Assembly: GCA_918026815.1 (NCBI GenBank)
Contig: CAKJVC010000160.1
Span: 434,001 to 498,000 of the forward strand
DNA length: 64,000 bases
Source: Chalara sp. BL73
Taxonomy: Eukaryota; Ascomycota; Leotiomycetes; Helotiales
Reading direction: 5' to 3'
Part shown: one piece after another, positions 11,387-22,671 of the stretch
How the letters are laid out: the number at the start of each line of letters is the position of its first letter
Numbering within the stretch: position 1 is the stretch's first letter
Position numbers and translations under genes: made by a program
Notes under the pieces: model-generated
Told to the model about the DNA's origin: nothing
What the model saw: the letters and a program-made list of their open reading frames with translations, nothing else
Databases searched by the model: none

Positions 11387-12331
11387 AACCACAATTGTTA
11401 TTAAATCATACAATTGAACAAAGGACACGAGACAAGATGAGGTACAAGTTCGGCAAGAGATGGATATATACACAAGGATACGTATGTCGCGATGCCTGGT
11501 TCGCCGGTCCCAAAATGGTTAATCGGAAAGTTTGAGGTGCTGTTGTCATTTTTCTGCCGCCATGGGTGGAGCGATCGTACAGGGTAGGCATGTCACATTG
11601 GCCTCCGCTTGTACCCCTGAAGCCTTTCCTCTTTCGGAGACTGATAGATCAAGATGAGCGTTTTGATAGCTCTCAACATAGCAGAGCATTCTTTCTACGA
11701 GCTGAAAAGTAGCACTCAGCAAGTTTCAACCCATGCAATAGGTTTTTGGGAAACCATTGTTTTATGCAATGCTATTCTATTTCTTTCGTTTTCAGGAGTT
11801 CCAACTGGTTCAGCCCAGCATATGATCAAAATGAGGAAGCAAGAGTTCAAGATAATATTTAAAGCGAGCTAAGTTAATTTAGCTGTTATAAGCTACTCGA
11901 GCGTAGCGACGTAGCGCATATGCTAAAAGGCCGCAAGCTCGTATTATATATTTAAAAATAATAAAAAGGTTCAATAAAGCGTCAAGTTTCGACATGTAAA
12001 ATGTCTCTAGAAGTACAGAAAGTATAAGTAGAAAGCTTGGGGAACAGTAAAAAGGGTAGAGATTAGCAATTGGGGTCTGATTTTTAGTGACTGCCCTGTC
12101 CACTTTACACCTTCGCCTTAATGCAAAGTCGCCACACGGGTAGGCACCTCTAGCCAAAGCGACAAACGACTTTTGGTTAGAGCGGGAGGACCCGGCACCT
12201 CCCAATACACATGGACTTGCTAACAGGAAAGAGATGTTCGCGCGAATGCTTATCCAGAGGCGGAGACGGAAATTACAACATCGTTCCTGATTCTTATGCA
12301 AGTCCTAGACTAATCCAACGCCCTGTTCTTC
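11387..12331. other. intergenic region, partly AT-rich
   Basis: Contains the MFS promoter. A 140-codon minus frame (11879-12301) shows no domain and looks spurious. 11880-12000 is AT-rich with a short repetitive motif (gtagcgacgtagcg), possibly mobile-element debris. No gene supported. Confidence 0.45.
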
Positions 12332-14217
12332 TTAGAAAAATAAGGTGCCTTGATTGTACGCTTCCATGACGGCTCTATCTTTCTGAAGCTTCCAATTTAG
12401 GTCTTGGTTGACTTTAGAAGATATCTGATCTCTATCTTCATGAAGTTTCTTCTTGAGTAACATACTCAAAGCGATACGGTTATCTTTACCACTTCTCTTC
12501 TCAGGGTAGTTGAACTGTCCATATCCTTCTATATATAGGAACGGATTTCCCGAAACAAAAATAAATTGGAGGAGATTTAGAGCCGCCAGTATAAAGGGCG
12601 GTCTCGAAATGTAGTTTCTATTAAGGGCTATCACCTTGAATGAATATGTCAGCTCTCAGGTAGATGTTTCAATAAGAACGGCGTCAGGCGTACTTTCAAC
12701 GAGGTCAAGTTGACCAGAGAGTCTGGGACACTTGCTAGTCGATTGTAGGATAGATCCAGTATCTCAAGGGTGGTAATTTCCATGATCTTTGAGATTTTGT
12801 TAGTGTTTGAGCATTTGTGGTCTAGGAATGCTAACGCACGGCTTGGGGAATTGTCTTGAATTTATTACTCTTCACATTTAGATACCGCAATCTCGTGAAT
12901 GTATTCGACGGGACGGAGAAACGCTTTAATAGGTTGTACGATAGCGCAAGCCTATGGATAATACGTTATTGAATGATTAACTATCACATCATGAGATCTT
13001 GAACCAGTTAGATGTGGGGTTACCTTGAAATCTCATTTCCTGCAAGATTGACAAGTTCTTCAGGGATGTTCTTAAGTAAACGATTAGAAAGATCAATCGT
13101 CAGACCTGTCAAATTCTCTAGACACTCTGGGGCATTTTGGAGCGACTCTATCTGCGCTATAATGTATGCTGGAATGGAAACAGGCGCCAAGGTCTCGCTG
13201 TCCTGTTGTCCATGAGAGGGGGCAGCTGTCGATTCGGTGATTGAGGATGACGCGCCAGTTGACACTTGAAGAGCTGGAATCTGCGGAGTAGGATGCTTTA
13301 TCATCACGTTATCTGAAGGGTCGCAATTTGCCCATCGCTTGAGAAGATTAATGAAGAGTTCGCGAGTGTCGATGGTAGGTTTGCCGTTTGCCCATGAGAC
13401 AGGTCGGATTGCCGTGTCTAAGTTGAACCTTGAAGACGAGTCTTCCATCCACAGTGAGGCTCTGTATGATTGGCGCCGTTTGGAACTCCACTGAGTGGTT
13501 GTTTGACTGTCAAGCGATAGAAAATCGCGCCCTTCTTCGGGTATGTCTTCCCCGTCTCCCAGTGCTTCCAAGTCATCAATCTCATCATCGGCACATTGTT
13601 GCGCAATGAGCAGAGTTGCTCCGATTGATCGGATTTCCTCATCTTCGTCGCGAACTTCTTGAGCTGGAATCATTCCAGACTCTCTAGTTCATTTGACCAG
13701 TCAGCAGGAACATTTCTCTGTGTATTATAGGCGATATTTATTGTTACCTTCTGGATCTAATCTTTTCTGCCAGATTGAGAGTCGTCAACATAAGTGTGAG
13801 AGTGAGCTTCATAGACTCAAGTTCAGCTTGTAGTTTCTGCATCTTGACTCGCTTAAACACCCATTTGACACGCGCTACATGTGCCACTGACTTCTGTGTG
13901 GGATTGGCTCCCCCCTCCTGGGTGATTTTCAGATGTTTAATGATCTCTCCAATCTCATCGAAGATGTCCTGACATTGATCAAGAATCTCCTGAGTGGTCC
14001 CTATCGCGCTGATAGAAAAACGGGCAGAGCGAGCTTTCTCGAGGGTTGAAGCTAATTGCTGAAGGACGGAGCAGAAGGTCGCAATGCTTACAGCAATTTT
14101 GTTGACTTCACTTTTTGCTGATTTGGCTGTTGACCCGAGTTCATATAATGTCATTGATATCTTTGCCCCAGCCATTGCGATTCCGACGATTGAGGCGATT
14201 GCCCCAACTTCTGCCAT
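12332..14217 (-). CDS. HeLo-like/STAND-type N-terminal domain fused to leucine-rich repeats
   Basis: Exons 14217-13748, 13683-13024, 12951-12840, 12786-12694 and 12634-12332 give 545 residues. Residues 1-155 (MAEVGAIASIVGIAMAGAK, then long amphipathic helices) look like the helical N-terminal domain found on fungal STAND/NLR proteins and HeLo-like proteins. An acidic region follows (EVRDEDEEI, DDEIDDLEALGDGED), then a Ser/Thr linker. From about residue 350 come four to five LRRs (LENLTGLTIDLSNRLLKNIP, LRYLNVKSNKFKTIP, LEILDLSYNRLASVP, VIALNRNYIS) and a charged helical tail. Most of the LRR part lies in small exons joined by introns of 53-72 bp. No NB-ARC or NACHT Walker motif is present, so it is not a complete NLR. 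The function is unknown; signalling or recognition is inferred. Confidence 0.82.
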
Positions 14218-16436
14218 TCTCCCTCTGTGTTGCACACCACGCTTAAGTTGTACCAAGTTATGCTTTCAGGAAAGAGAACATCTCGAAATTGTCGATTAGG
14301 GAACCGGTCTCTCGTCTCTCGATTGAGCAGCTAGTTCAAGTTGCTGGTTGCGGGTTTTGGAATTTGTTGCACAGCCACCTTGCACCGCCCCTATGCCCTG
14401 TAAGACGGCCTTTCCACAGTGAGCGTTGGATTAAAATTCTCGGAATTTCACTAATCGTGCATCTGAAAGGTCGCTCTTAATCAGAGGTATCGCCTGCGTA
14501 GTGACCCTGCATGAATTTGCGCACCACAGCAGCCACAAGGCTAATAACAATTTTTAGTATAGCAGTAAAGCTTTAACACTCAGATATAACACTTCAATAA
14601 GTATTAAAAGTAATAAAAGTTCGATAGTAAAACTGTAGTATAAAAAACTTTGTTGCGTTATAATTTATTTATTAATTTTTGCGCAAAGTAAACACAAAAC
14701 AACGACGCAAATGTAAAATTCTAATAATAAAAGTTCAAAGTGTTTAAATGTCGATATATGTATAATTGTGGGATCACGCTACCCGTGGCAACACCACGTA
14801 ATAACAACGCAGCTGACTGTTGGGTTGAATGTGATTGATTGTTGAAGGTTGAATGAAAGGTGAGGATATACACATCTCTGGTGTACCTGATTAAGTAGAG
14901 CACTCTGGTCCAGGAATTATTGATGGTAAGGATATGACCGGACTTCTATTGGCCTCCTTTAGAAGCTGTCGCAAGGCATTCTTTCTCCCTTCATTATAGA
15001 TAAGCGGCAAAAGATTCCGAGGATTTCCAACAGAGAATAGGCCACATCTTCGTCATGTTTAGCTTGTCTTTTTGCTACCTATGACATACGTTCGTCAACG
15101 CTGAACCTTGATGGATCATATCCTTGAAGAATTTCGATGGGAATCCCGGTTCGCTTGTGAATTACACGGCCTAGAGCGTGTCTGTCACCAAAATGCTTAT
15201 AATCGGCAGCGAAGACCTGAGTGAACCGTCTAGCCGCATAAAAAACAGTTTCGAAGTCGAACTTATTTTCAACGCTGTTATCGAATATAGAAACACCCAT
15301 GAGATAACTGTAGCATTTTACCGAATTCATATACTATTGAAAAATTGAGTTGATAAACTTTTGAAGTTCAACCCGATCAGGTTTGTCGATGCAAGTATTT
15401 ACCCAGAAATATCGAGTGCTATTTCTGGCAGCTGGCTCTCTACAGAACTATATCTTTCGGTATCTAGCTTTAGACTTTCCCCCCAAAATTTCTTATCAAA
15501 GTTGACTTCTTAATCATCAGCTCCCTATATATATAGTATAGTATGGCATTATCAGGGGTATTCTCGTTAGGTGCTTAGTGAAGCTGAATTCGCCACTACT
15601 ATCGCGCTCTGAAGGGCGCATTTGCAAAGGGTAAAATTTAGATAGACACTAGATGCACAAGATCTTGATTAAAGCATATTTTGGCTTTTCAACTTTCTCT
15701 TGTTTTATTCGCGGCTTCCTCTGTTGACTACGAATATCTCGCATGCCTCTTCGCCTTTCCCATCATGCTGACGACAACCGAAGCTGACTCATCTATTCAG
15801 TTCATTCGTTACATCTGTGTTTCATCTTTCCCATTAACCCCAACACGAACTGCTTCAGTACCCTGAATTACCTTGTTTGGGCTTAGCAAACCCGGAGCGC
15901 TTGCTTTCCGGATTATGCAGTCACTTTTGTATATTATTCGCAGCTCGCCCACCGTCCTCGTGGTTCTTCAAAGCGATTGTGCCTCTCCGTTTTGCTCAAA
16001 AAGAAGTCGAGCAACCCTAGAGAGAGGACAAAAAAGGCGTCTTAACACAGAGCTAGCGGCCGCAGTTTCATGTACCTTCTGCGTACTCGCCAAATCATAT
16101 GCTTCGAGGCCTACGCCTCCCCTCCAATGGTTTGTACCATGGCATTGATTGTTCTCAGCCTCGTTTCTCAAACATCGCCCGTCCCAAGAACCGCTTCTCT
16201 GGAAGCAAAACGCGATACAATGACAGATCATCGCCCCAGGGCGATTACTCCTGGTCATGCCAAGCTACTCTCAAATCTTTATTTAAGCGCTCGTATCCTC
16301 TTACGGTGGGTTCTTTCCTTCTCGAGTAGTCGTATCGCATTTCCATCTCTTCTGTCCCATGCTCTTGATGAGCGATTGATTTCATTTGTGTATAATATTC
16401 AAGTCTCTCGCTTCGTCATTCGCTTTTTGTTGTACA
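14218..16436. other. long intergenic region with AT-rich tract
   Basis: 14540-14740 is very AT-rich. 14790-14960 resembles the edge of a decayed retroelement but no paired repeat is visible. 15079-15330 holds a small open frame listed separately. 15340-16436 should contain the promoter and leader of the zinc-finger gene; overlapping frames on both strands at 15870-16620 have no domain. Confidence 0.45.
15079..15330 (-). CDS. small open frame, unknown
   Basis: 83 codons starting at ATG (MNSVKCYSYLMG) and ending YDPSRFSVDERMS. The amino-acid composition is ordinary for a folded protein (FETVFYAARRFTQVFAADYK), unlike most random frames nearby. I recognise no family, and no splice partner was found upstream or downstream. 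It could be a gene, a fragment or chance. Confidence 0.25.
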   Translation of the reverse strand: MNSVKCYSYLMGVSIFDNSVENKFDFETVFYAARRFTQVFAADYKHFGDRHALGRVIHKRTGIPIEILQGYDPSRFSVDERMS

Positions 16437-18023
16437 ATGGATTCGCACGGGGCACAGAAGCAGGACTTCAACAACTATTTGGTGCCTATCTCAAACGATC
16501 AGGATCATATCTTCCTTGGGGATCAGGCAGACCCAGAACCTTACGATATTCACAACACGCGACACGAAACTCTGGAACAATTACAGTACGGGCCCCAAAT
16601 CCCCAGCCTGCCTGCTAAGAATGGCATAATTTATCATTGCTTAGTGTTCAGCGTCCGAAACGCATAAGAAGTAATTCAGACGAAGACTCCGATAATAGTA
16701 TTGCGGAAGCATTCGCTCTGCTATCAAAAGCGAGCTCGGATGACGTACGCAAGGTCTTGAGCTTTTTGAAAGGTGGTATATATTTTTAAATCCACGACTC
16801 ATGTCCCCACAATATCTCTACCATGCAATTGCTAACACTTTAAACCAGGCGCCAAGGACCCGTCTCCAAATATTTCGTCCACTATATCTTCAACGACTCC
16901 GCCAACAGAAAATGTGAATTCAGTTACTGCCTCAGAGCTTTTTCTAGATGCTCAAAATCAAGTATTTCAACTAGCACCTCTTGATTCAACGCTGTGGTAC
17001 GACAACACGATAGGATCTCAGGACTGGATGCAGCCGATCAGCTCAACGAGTGAATCGTCATACGGTCTACCTGCGGACCCCGACTTCAATTTCCAATGTT
17101 TCCTTGAATATGGACCTGCCCGAGCATCGATGCCCATCCAAGGAACGCCTCACCACAACCCAACACCTCGCTCACATGTATCACAACCTGTGCCATCCCG
17201 TGGTGCCACTGCCCCGTCATACGCTGCATACATGCTTCAGGAAGAGATGACAGCAAATCCACAAGACTTTCATCGCGACTCTATCTCTTCAGCATCCTCA
17301 CACGGCTCAGATGATACATTTCTCACAAGACTCGGTGGCAGCAGTGGCTACTCAACGCCAGCATCTGCCTCTTCATTATGGTACAGCCAGTCTTCCAACG
17401 CTCTTCCAAGGAGACCCCCATCGCAACGAACCATGTCCTCATCCCTCTCCTCCAAACGAATTCAGAATCCCGTCTCCGCCCTTGAATGCGATGGCAACAC
17501 CTCCCTTGGTGCTCGAGTGCCCTGCAGCTACGCAACCTGTACAACCACCTTCAGTCGTGATGCAGATCGAATCCGTCACGAATCTTCCAAACACACCACA
17601 GACGGCGGGTATATCTGTCTCTTCCACACCTGCTCATCGTCATGTCCAGACCGGTGCATGAACGAACAACACAAACAGTTGCCTTACCGCCATGTGAGGG
17701 CAGATAAGATGAAAGAACACCTCAATCGCGTACACAATTGGATTCTCAAACAGAAAGAAATCCCAAAAGCCTTTGCAAAGAACTTAGCGCGTGGTCCGAG
17801 GGGATGGACATGTGGGTGTGGGATATTCTTAGGGAATTGGCATGAGGATGAGAGGAGTATCGTTACGCATGTCGGGGCGTGCAATGGAGAGGCAGAGCTA
17901 GAGGTTGGTTTTAAGAGATTGAGTTTTGATGATTCCTTGGCGTTGAGGGAAGAGAGTGTCAGGTCGAGGAGAAGTGAATTATCGATTGATAAAGCGCTAC
18001 CTCCTACGCCTTTTGAATATTAG
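16437..18023 (+). CDS. C2H2-type zinc-finger protein, probable transcription factor
   Basis: Exons 16437-16585, 16645-16772 and 16849-18023 give 483 residues. Both introns (59 and 76 bp) have GT/AG ends and keep the frame (SFLKG-AKDPSP). The first in-frame ATG is 16437 (MDSHGAQKQDF). A basic patch (QRPKRIRSNS) is followed by a long Ser/Pro-rich disordered region. A degenerate C2H2 finger begins at Cys318 (CSYATCTTTF, then RIRHESSKH). A Cys/His-rich stretch (CLFHTCSSSCPDRC, HLNRVHNW) and WTCGCGIFLGNWHED follow. The tail is acidic and Ser-rich. The arrangement fits fungal C2H2 finger-domain regulators with one canonical and further atypical fingers. Target genes unknown. Confidence 0.85.
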
Positions 18024-19193
18024 ACGGTGCCAAAATTGAAGCGGAGTGGCTTCGAAGTGGCGAAGTGTGGTGCAGTATGAAGGGAGAAAAGGGCTTTCTT
18101 TACCCAGCTGGACCGGGTTTTCGTCGCAACTTTGTATAATTATAATTTCTATTATATTTTCTTTGCTCTTTGCTGTCGGCATTTTTGAAATTTTGCTTTG
18201 GTATGAGCTTGGATAGTGTTTTCATGGAAGTGCCGATCTGTGGTCGTGAACCAATGTTGGATTGAATTTGAGGCGTGCCACTAGCAAGTATTCCTTACGC
18301 AATGCGGCAGGTTCCTTCTACATGGACGACATGTGTTTGATAAGAGCTGATCTGCCGATCTCGCTTTTAATGGGGTTCGCTTTACTATATAATTCACAAT
18401 TCGTGTTTGCAATACGCACCTTGCAAACATGACCTGCATTTAGGAGGCAACCAACATCTGTTCTTTTCAGTTCAAGTGCGTGCCCTAATTTTATTGTCGA
18501 TTTTAGATATGCAGGAATATGTATCCCCCGCCTCGTTGAGACAGTATTGCCATTTTTGTGGCCCAATCAAGGCACCAATACAATATCGAATATAAGAACA
18601 CAACACAAGCAAAACGCCAAGTTTTTCTTGGCATTTCACAAAAAAAACAACAAAACAATTAATTAATAAATACTAAAAAAAGTCCGAGTCTGAAGACATT
18701 TCTGCAATATTTTGTCAAGGTTGTATATCGTGACCAAGTTCCTGTAAAGTCTACTACATTTGTTATTGTAGTGTAATTTGCATTGTGCAAACACTACTGT
18801 GTTACACCAACAGTCCTGAGGCACCTGGACGTCCCAGGACCAGTAGAATCTTTAGGACGGACGGCCTTAGGGCAAGGATAGATCCGTACTTCGTTCCCAA
18901 AAACGCATGGCATCCATTTGAAGAGGTGCAAGGAACTGTATTAGTGGCAGGTGATACCCTGTTTCTTTGGTCATGAGCACATATTTTCGTTCCATGATCT
19001 GTATGAATTTTAAAAATGAAGAGCGCTAGTCATATAATCCCAAACGATATATAGATCGCCTCAAGCTCTTCCACGGATAGGGATAGATGGAAACAAATTC
19101 ATGAATTTTCAAGAGTGTAGAGAGCGCGATAAATCGTTATACTAAGAAATAAATTATAATATTGAAATGCAATTTTCTACATATTCTTATTCG
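18024..19193. other. intergenic region
   Basis: Between converging genes. The small frames at 18318-18566 (-), 18407-18595 (+) and 18785-18976 (+) have no domain. A short perfect hairpin (gccaag/cttggc) lies near 18618-18636 beside an A-rich tract. No gene supported. Confidence 0.45.
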
Positions 19194-21860
19194 CTACCCC
19201 GCAAACTCATCTGGCTCCGGATGATAGAAAGGTGGCGGAGGGTGGATTGGCTTTGGTGGCCATCTCCCATCTGAAACAAATTCAACATTGAACTCATGCC
19301 ATCCCGAACCCACCTCAACCCCTTCGTTCTCCTTCTGGTTTGGCAGAATAACCCAAGCTGTCGTGTTCAGGGGCACGATAACTTCTAGCATGAAAGTTTT
19401 TCCCGATTGTCCTGCCTTTATCTTCCACCGACTCTCAATCATGCCATAGGCTGAGAGATATTTCACAGATGCACTAGTCAGAATTCCGCCCGGGACCGGA
19501 CGGACAAGGATTTTCTTCCACCCGGGTTCCAACGGGCTGAGTCCTCCTACAGTCTCATGGAGAAACTGTGCGATTGTCCCGAAAGCATAATGATTGAATG
19601 ACAGCATATCCCCAGGGTTCAGGCTTCCATCTGGGAGCATACTGTCCCAGCGTTCCCACATTGTGGTGCTTCCCATCGTCACGGCATAAAGCCATGATGG
19701 GCACTTCTTTTCTAGCAGCATACGATATGCGAGAAAATGCCGATTAGTGATGGAGAGCGCTCTGCAAATGAGGGGCGTACCGACAAATCCCGTGGCAACC
19801 TTGAACCCGTTTGAACGCACAAGGAATTCCAGCCTGTCGGCAGCACCTTCTCTCTGCTGCTCGTTGGCACATAAATCAAAGCAAATGGAAAGTGAATATG
19901 CAGTCTGAGTATCAGATGCAATCCGTCCGTTGGGTGTTATGTACTCATTTTGGAATGCGGCCTTCAAATGTTTGTAGTCTTCTCGGTACGCTAGTCCACG
20001 CTCTTCGTGTCCTAAGATGCGGCTTATTTCGGCGAGGAGCCTGGTGATATGCACTAAGTAGGCATTTGCGACCAGTTGGGAATCTGTTTGCGCTTTTCCT
20101 GGATCCTGGGGTGGTGCCGATGGATCAAGCCAGTCTCCTAGCTGATGCGTAGCCTTGTTCCATAGTTTGTTGGGGCCTCGAGGCAGAGCCTTGTCAACCC
20201 ATGCAGTCATGCTCTGGTATTGGCTTTCCAAAATTGAAACGTCACCAAAGCTTTGGTATATATCCCAAGGAGCTGTCACTGTGACATCACTCCATACTGC
20301 AAGGGGCTGCCTTGGGCCAGCAAATTGCATGACGTCTGGAACAACTGGAGGAGGAAGTGCGCCTTCTTGTTCGAATTGCTCAGCTGCGAGATCCGCAAGC
20401 CAGTTGCCTAGCATTCCATGAGTGTCATACAAGAAATTGGCGGTAGACGCAAATATAGCTAGATCTCCTGTCCAGCCCATTCGCTCGTCACGCTGTGGGC
20501 AATCTGTCGGGGCGGAGACGAAATTGCCACGCATTCCCCACCGGACGTTCTCGTGCAATCTATTCACCATAGAGTCTGAACACTCGAACCATCCGGTTTG
20601 TTCCATGTTGGTGTGTACGACTATGGCCGTAAGGTCGTCTTTCGTCGGGATTCCGCTTTGGGATGGCCAGGAATTAACTTGCACGTAGCGGAAACCATGA
20701 AATGTAAACTTAGGTTCCCAGTATCTGTCGGTGTGCAGGTTGGAAAGAATGACAGAGTCTTGGGCCTTGGCTTGCCTTAAAGGCCGAAAAGCACACTCCC
20801 CCTTATCAAGCACCTCCACATGGCAGAGTTTTATCATCCTTCCACCGCAATCAGCACCAAAGGCTCGAAGATCAATGCGTACCCAACCAACCAGGTTCTG
20901 GCCAAAGTCTACGATGACCTTACCAGATGGACTTGACGATATCGCGACAGGGGTGATTTCCTGGGTGCATTTTATGGGAGGGATCTCTGGTGCAGCAAGG
21001 GCTACCCTCTGATCAAGTGTCTCCACTCGTACAGGATTCGACGCGGTTATCTCCTCGCGAAGATCGGCTACTTCTCCATCATAAAGCTCAGAACTCAGGA
21101 CCGTTCCTGAACCGCACTTCCAGGAACTATCGGTAGCAGCAATTACAGCAGATCCATCACCTTCTAACTGAGCGAGAAGACCAATCTGCTCGCCATATAT
21201 ACTTCGAACACCACCCATGAAACCTAGTCTTCCAGCATACCAGCCCTCGCCAACTTCAACCACTAGTATGTTCCGCCCAGGGCGAATAACATTTGTCACA
21301 TCGTGGGTTTGGTAGTTGAGCCGGTGGTTATAGCTTGTCCATCCTGGAGCCAGCACGTGATCGCCGACCTTGGTTCCGTTTATTTTTGCTTCGTATAGTC
21401 CGTGGGCGGTGATATAGAGTCGAGACTGACGGATGGTGTCAGCAATGGTAAAATCTTTTCGAAAGATCACGGGCCGTTTCGTGGCATCGACCGCTTGAGG
21501 CATTTCAGCTTTGATAAGGCTGGCCTTCCAGTCGCTTCGATTCAAAAGGGCGACTTCCACGACGGCGGGAGCAGACCACAACGTTGACAGCGTCTCTCCG
21601 ATGGCTCTCACAGATACTTGAGCGATGTCGCGTGACTTCAATGGTTGTGCAGGCCATGGAACCAGCACTGACTGTGGTGTCTCAATGTGGAATGTTTGGA
21701 AAGGAGCCCCGTTTACTGAAATCTGCAGCTCAACGGCAATCTGCAGCCAATTTTTTTGATTACCGGCAAATCTCCATGAGAGTCGTGGAGCTGAATGCCC
21801 AATGCCGAATCCATCTGGGTAGTGCTCAAATATAATCTTGGAGATGGAAATTGCATCCAT
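19194..21860 (-). CDS. alpha-L-rhamnosidase, glycoside hydrolase family 78, no signal peptide
   Basis: Intronless frame of 888 residues. GH78 enzymes cleave terminal alpha-L-rhamnose from pectic oligosaccharides, flavonoid glycosides and saponins with inversion. The N-terminus (HSAPRLSWRF) is typical. Beta-domain blocks include GWTSYNHRLNYQTHDVT and GEGWYAGRLGF. The (alpha/alpha)6 catalytic domain has APTDCPQRDERMGWTGD with candidate general acid Glu459, then VWSDVTVTAPWDIYQSFGD, and TTMWERWDS with candidate base Glu736. SFNHYAFG and the C-terminal beta domain follow. The protein starts MDAISISKIIFEHYP, without a hydrophobic leader, so it is probably cytosolic. It is divergently transcribed from the sugar-porter gene across a shared 811-bp promoter, which supports a role on an imported substrate. 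Confidence 0.95.
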   Translation of the reverse strand: MDAISISKIIFEHYPDGFGIGHSAPRLSWRFAGNQKNWLQIAVELQISVNGAPFQTFHIETPQSVLVPWPAQPLKSRDIAQVSVRAIGETLSTLWSAPAVVEVALLNRSDWKASLIKAEMPQAVDATKRPVIFRKDFTIADTIRQSRLYITAHGLYEAKINGTKVGDHVLAPGWTSYNHRLNYQTHDVTNVIRPGRNILVVEVGEGWYAGRLGFMGGVRSIYGEQIGLLAQLEGDGSAVIAATDSSWKCGSGTVLSSELYDGEVADLREEITASNPVRVETLDQRVALAAPEIPPIKCTQEITPVAISSSPSGKVIVDFGQNLVGWVRIDLRAFGADCGGRMIKLCHVEVLDKGECAFRPLRQAKAQDSVILSNLHTDRYWEPKFTFHGFRYVQVNSWPSQSGIPTKDDLTAIVVHTNMEQTGWFECSDSMVNRLHENVRWGMRGNFVSAPTDCPQRDERMGWTGDLAIFASTANFLYDTHGMLGNWLADLAAEQFEQEGALPPPVVPDVMQFAGPRQPLAVWSDVTVTAPWDIYQSFGDVSILESQYQSMTAWVDKALPRGPNKLWNKATHQLGDWLDPSAPPQDPGKAQTDSQLVANAYLVHITRLLAEISRILGHEERGLAYREDYKHLKAAFQNEYITPNGRIASDTQTAYSLSICFDLCANEQQREGAADRLEFLVRSNGFKVATGFVGTPLICRALSITNRHFLAYRMLLEKKCPSWLYAVTMGSTTMWERWDSMLPDGSLNPGDMLSFNHYAFGTIAQFLHETVGGLSPLEPGWKKILVRPVPGGILTSASVKYLSAYGMIESRWKIKAGQSGKTFMLEVIVPLNTTAWVILPNQKENEGVEVGSGWHEFNVEFVSDGRWPPKPIHPPPPFYHPEPDEFAG

Positions 21861-22671
21861 GGTGTGGCCGCATCGCCTTCAAGACAAGACTTAGGCATAA
21901 AAAGATTTCAGGAAAGGAATTTCAGGATTTGAACTTTGGGAGTCATTTTTCATCTCCACTAAGTCCATTATCAAATGGTGAGGAGTGGTGGATGTAGTTC
22001 GCAACATCTTTGTGCCGAAGTGTGAAGCATGAAAGAGCATTCACTTTGCCTTACAGTGAGTGAGTGTATGCCTAGCCTCTCGATGTAACAAGAATGGGGT
22101 TAGGTCGATTGTAAACAACAATTGCGCAGATTGGAGAATTGACGACCCATAAAGGAGATTGGGTGTCTTTCTAGGGGCAACTGTGCATTGTATGTGGAGT
22201 GTTTGAGTGGAGTGATTGTAGAGTGGAGAGTGGAGAGTGGAGTTTGGAAAGTGGAGTGTGTGGGGCTCCGCCCAGAAAAGAATGCAAAAATGCAAGCCCA
22301 TACAATTCAGTACAAACCAATCCGATGCAACCATTCTGACTCTCCTCTCGGTTCAAGATCTGTGCAACAAGCGATTGATTCAACATTCGGGGCATAGTTT
22401 ACTCTTATTTTTTTTAGTCTTTTTTGGATTGGATCCGGGAATGCACTTCGGCTTTTTGAATGGCTGGGTGGGTACCTTTCCAGAGTTCTGGGACAGACTC
22501 TTGCAATATACAAATAGCCATCCCCAGTCAACTCCAAATTCGACTTACAAGCCCCACAGTCTCTATACATCAACACTCAGTATCTATTCGTTGCCATAGT
22601 ACCACCCTTGGAGATAAACACTAACTCTCTCCTTGAAGCCTGTTCGCTACCCACTCCCAGCAACTGAAACC
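21861..22671. promoter_or_regulatory. divergent promoter shared by GH78 and sugar-porter genes
   Basis: 811 bp between the two start codons, with no gene. It contains the clustered GTGGAG/GTGGGG motifs at 22194-22265 annotated separately. The divergent arrangement means a regulator bound here could act on both genes. Confidence 0.7.
22194..22265 (+). promoter_or_regulatory. cluster of seven SYGGRG (CreA-type) motifs
   Basis: GTGGAG occurs at 22194, 22207, 22223, 22230, 22237 and 22251, and GTGGGG at 22260. All fit the published consensus SYGGRG for the fungal carbon-catabolite repressor CreA/CRE1, where paired sites are considered functional. The array lies roughly 335-410 bp from each start codon. 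The same repeat could be a GA-rich simple-sequence expansion without function. Confidence 0.55.

Noticed and set aside
11879..12301. 140-codon minus frame
   Set aside because: Sits in repetitive, partly AT-rich sequence with no recognised domain.
14790..14960. Possible solo LTR or retrotransposon edge
   Set aside because: Composition and position beside an AT-rich tract are suggestive, but no paired repeat, target duplication or polyprotein was found.
16070..16618. 182-codon plus frame
   Set aside because: Overlaps the leader and exon 1 of the zinc-finger gene in another frame; no domain.
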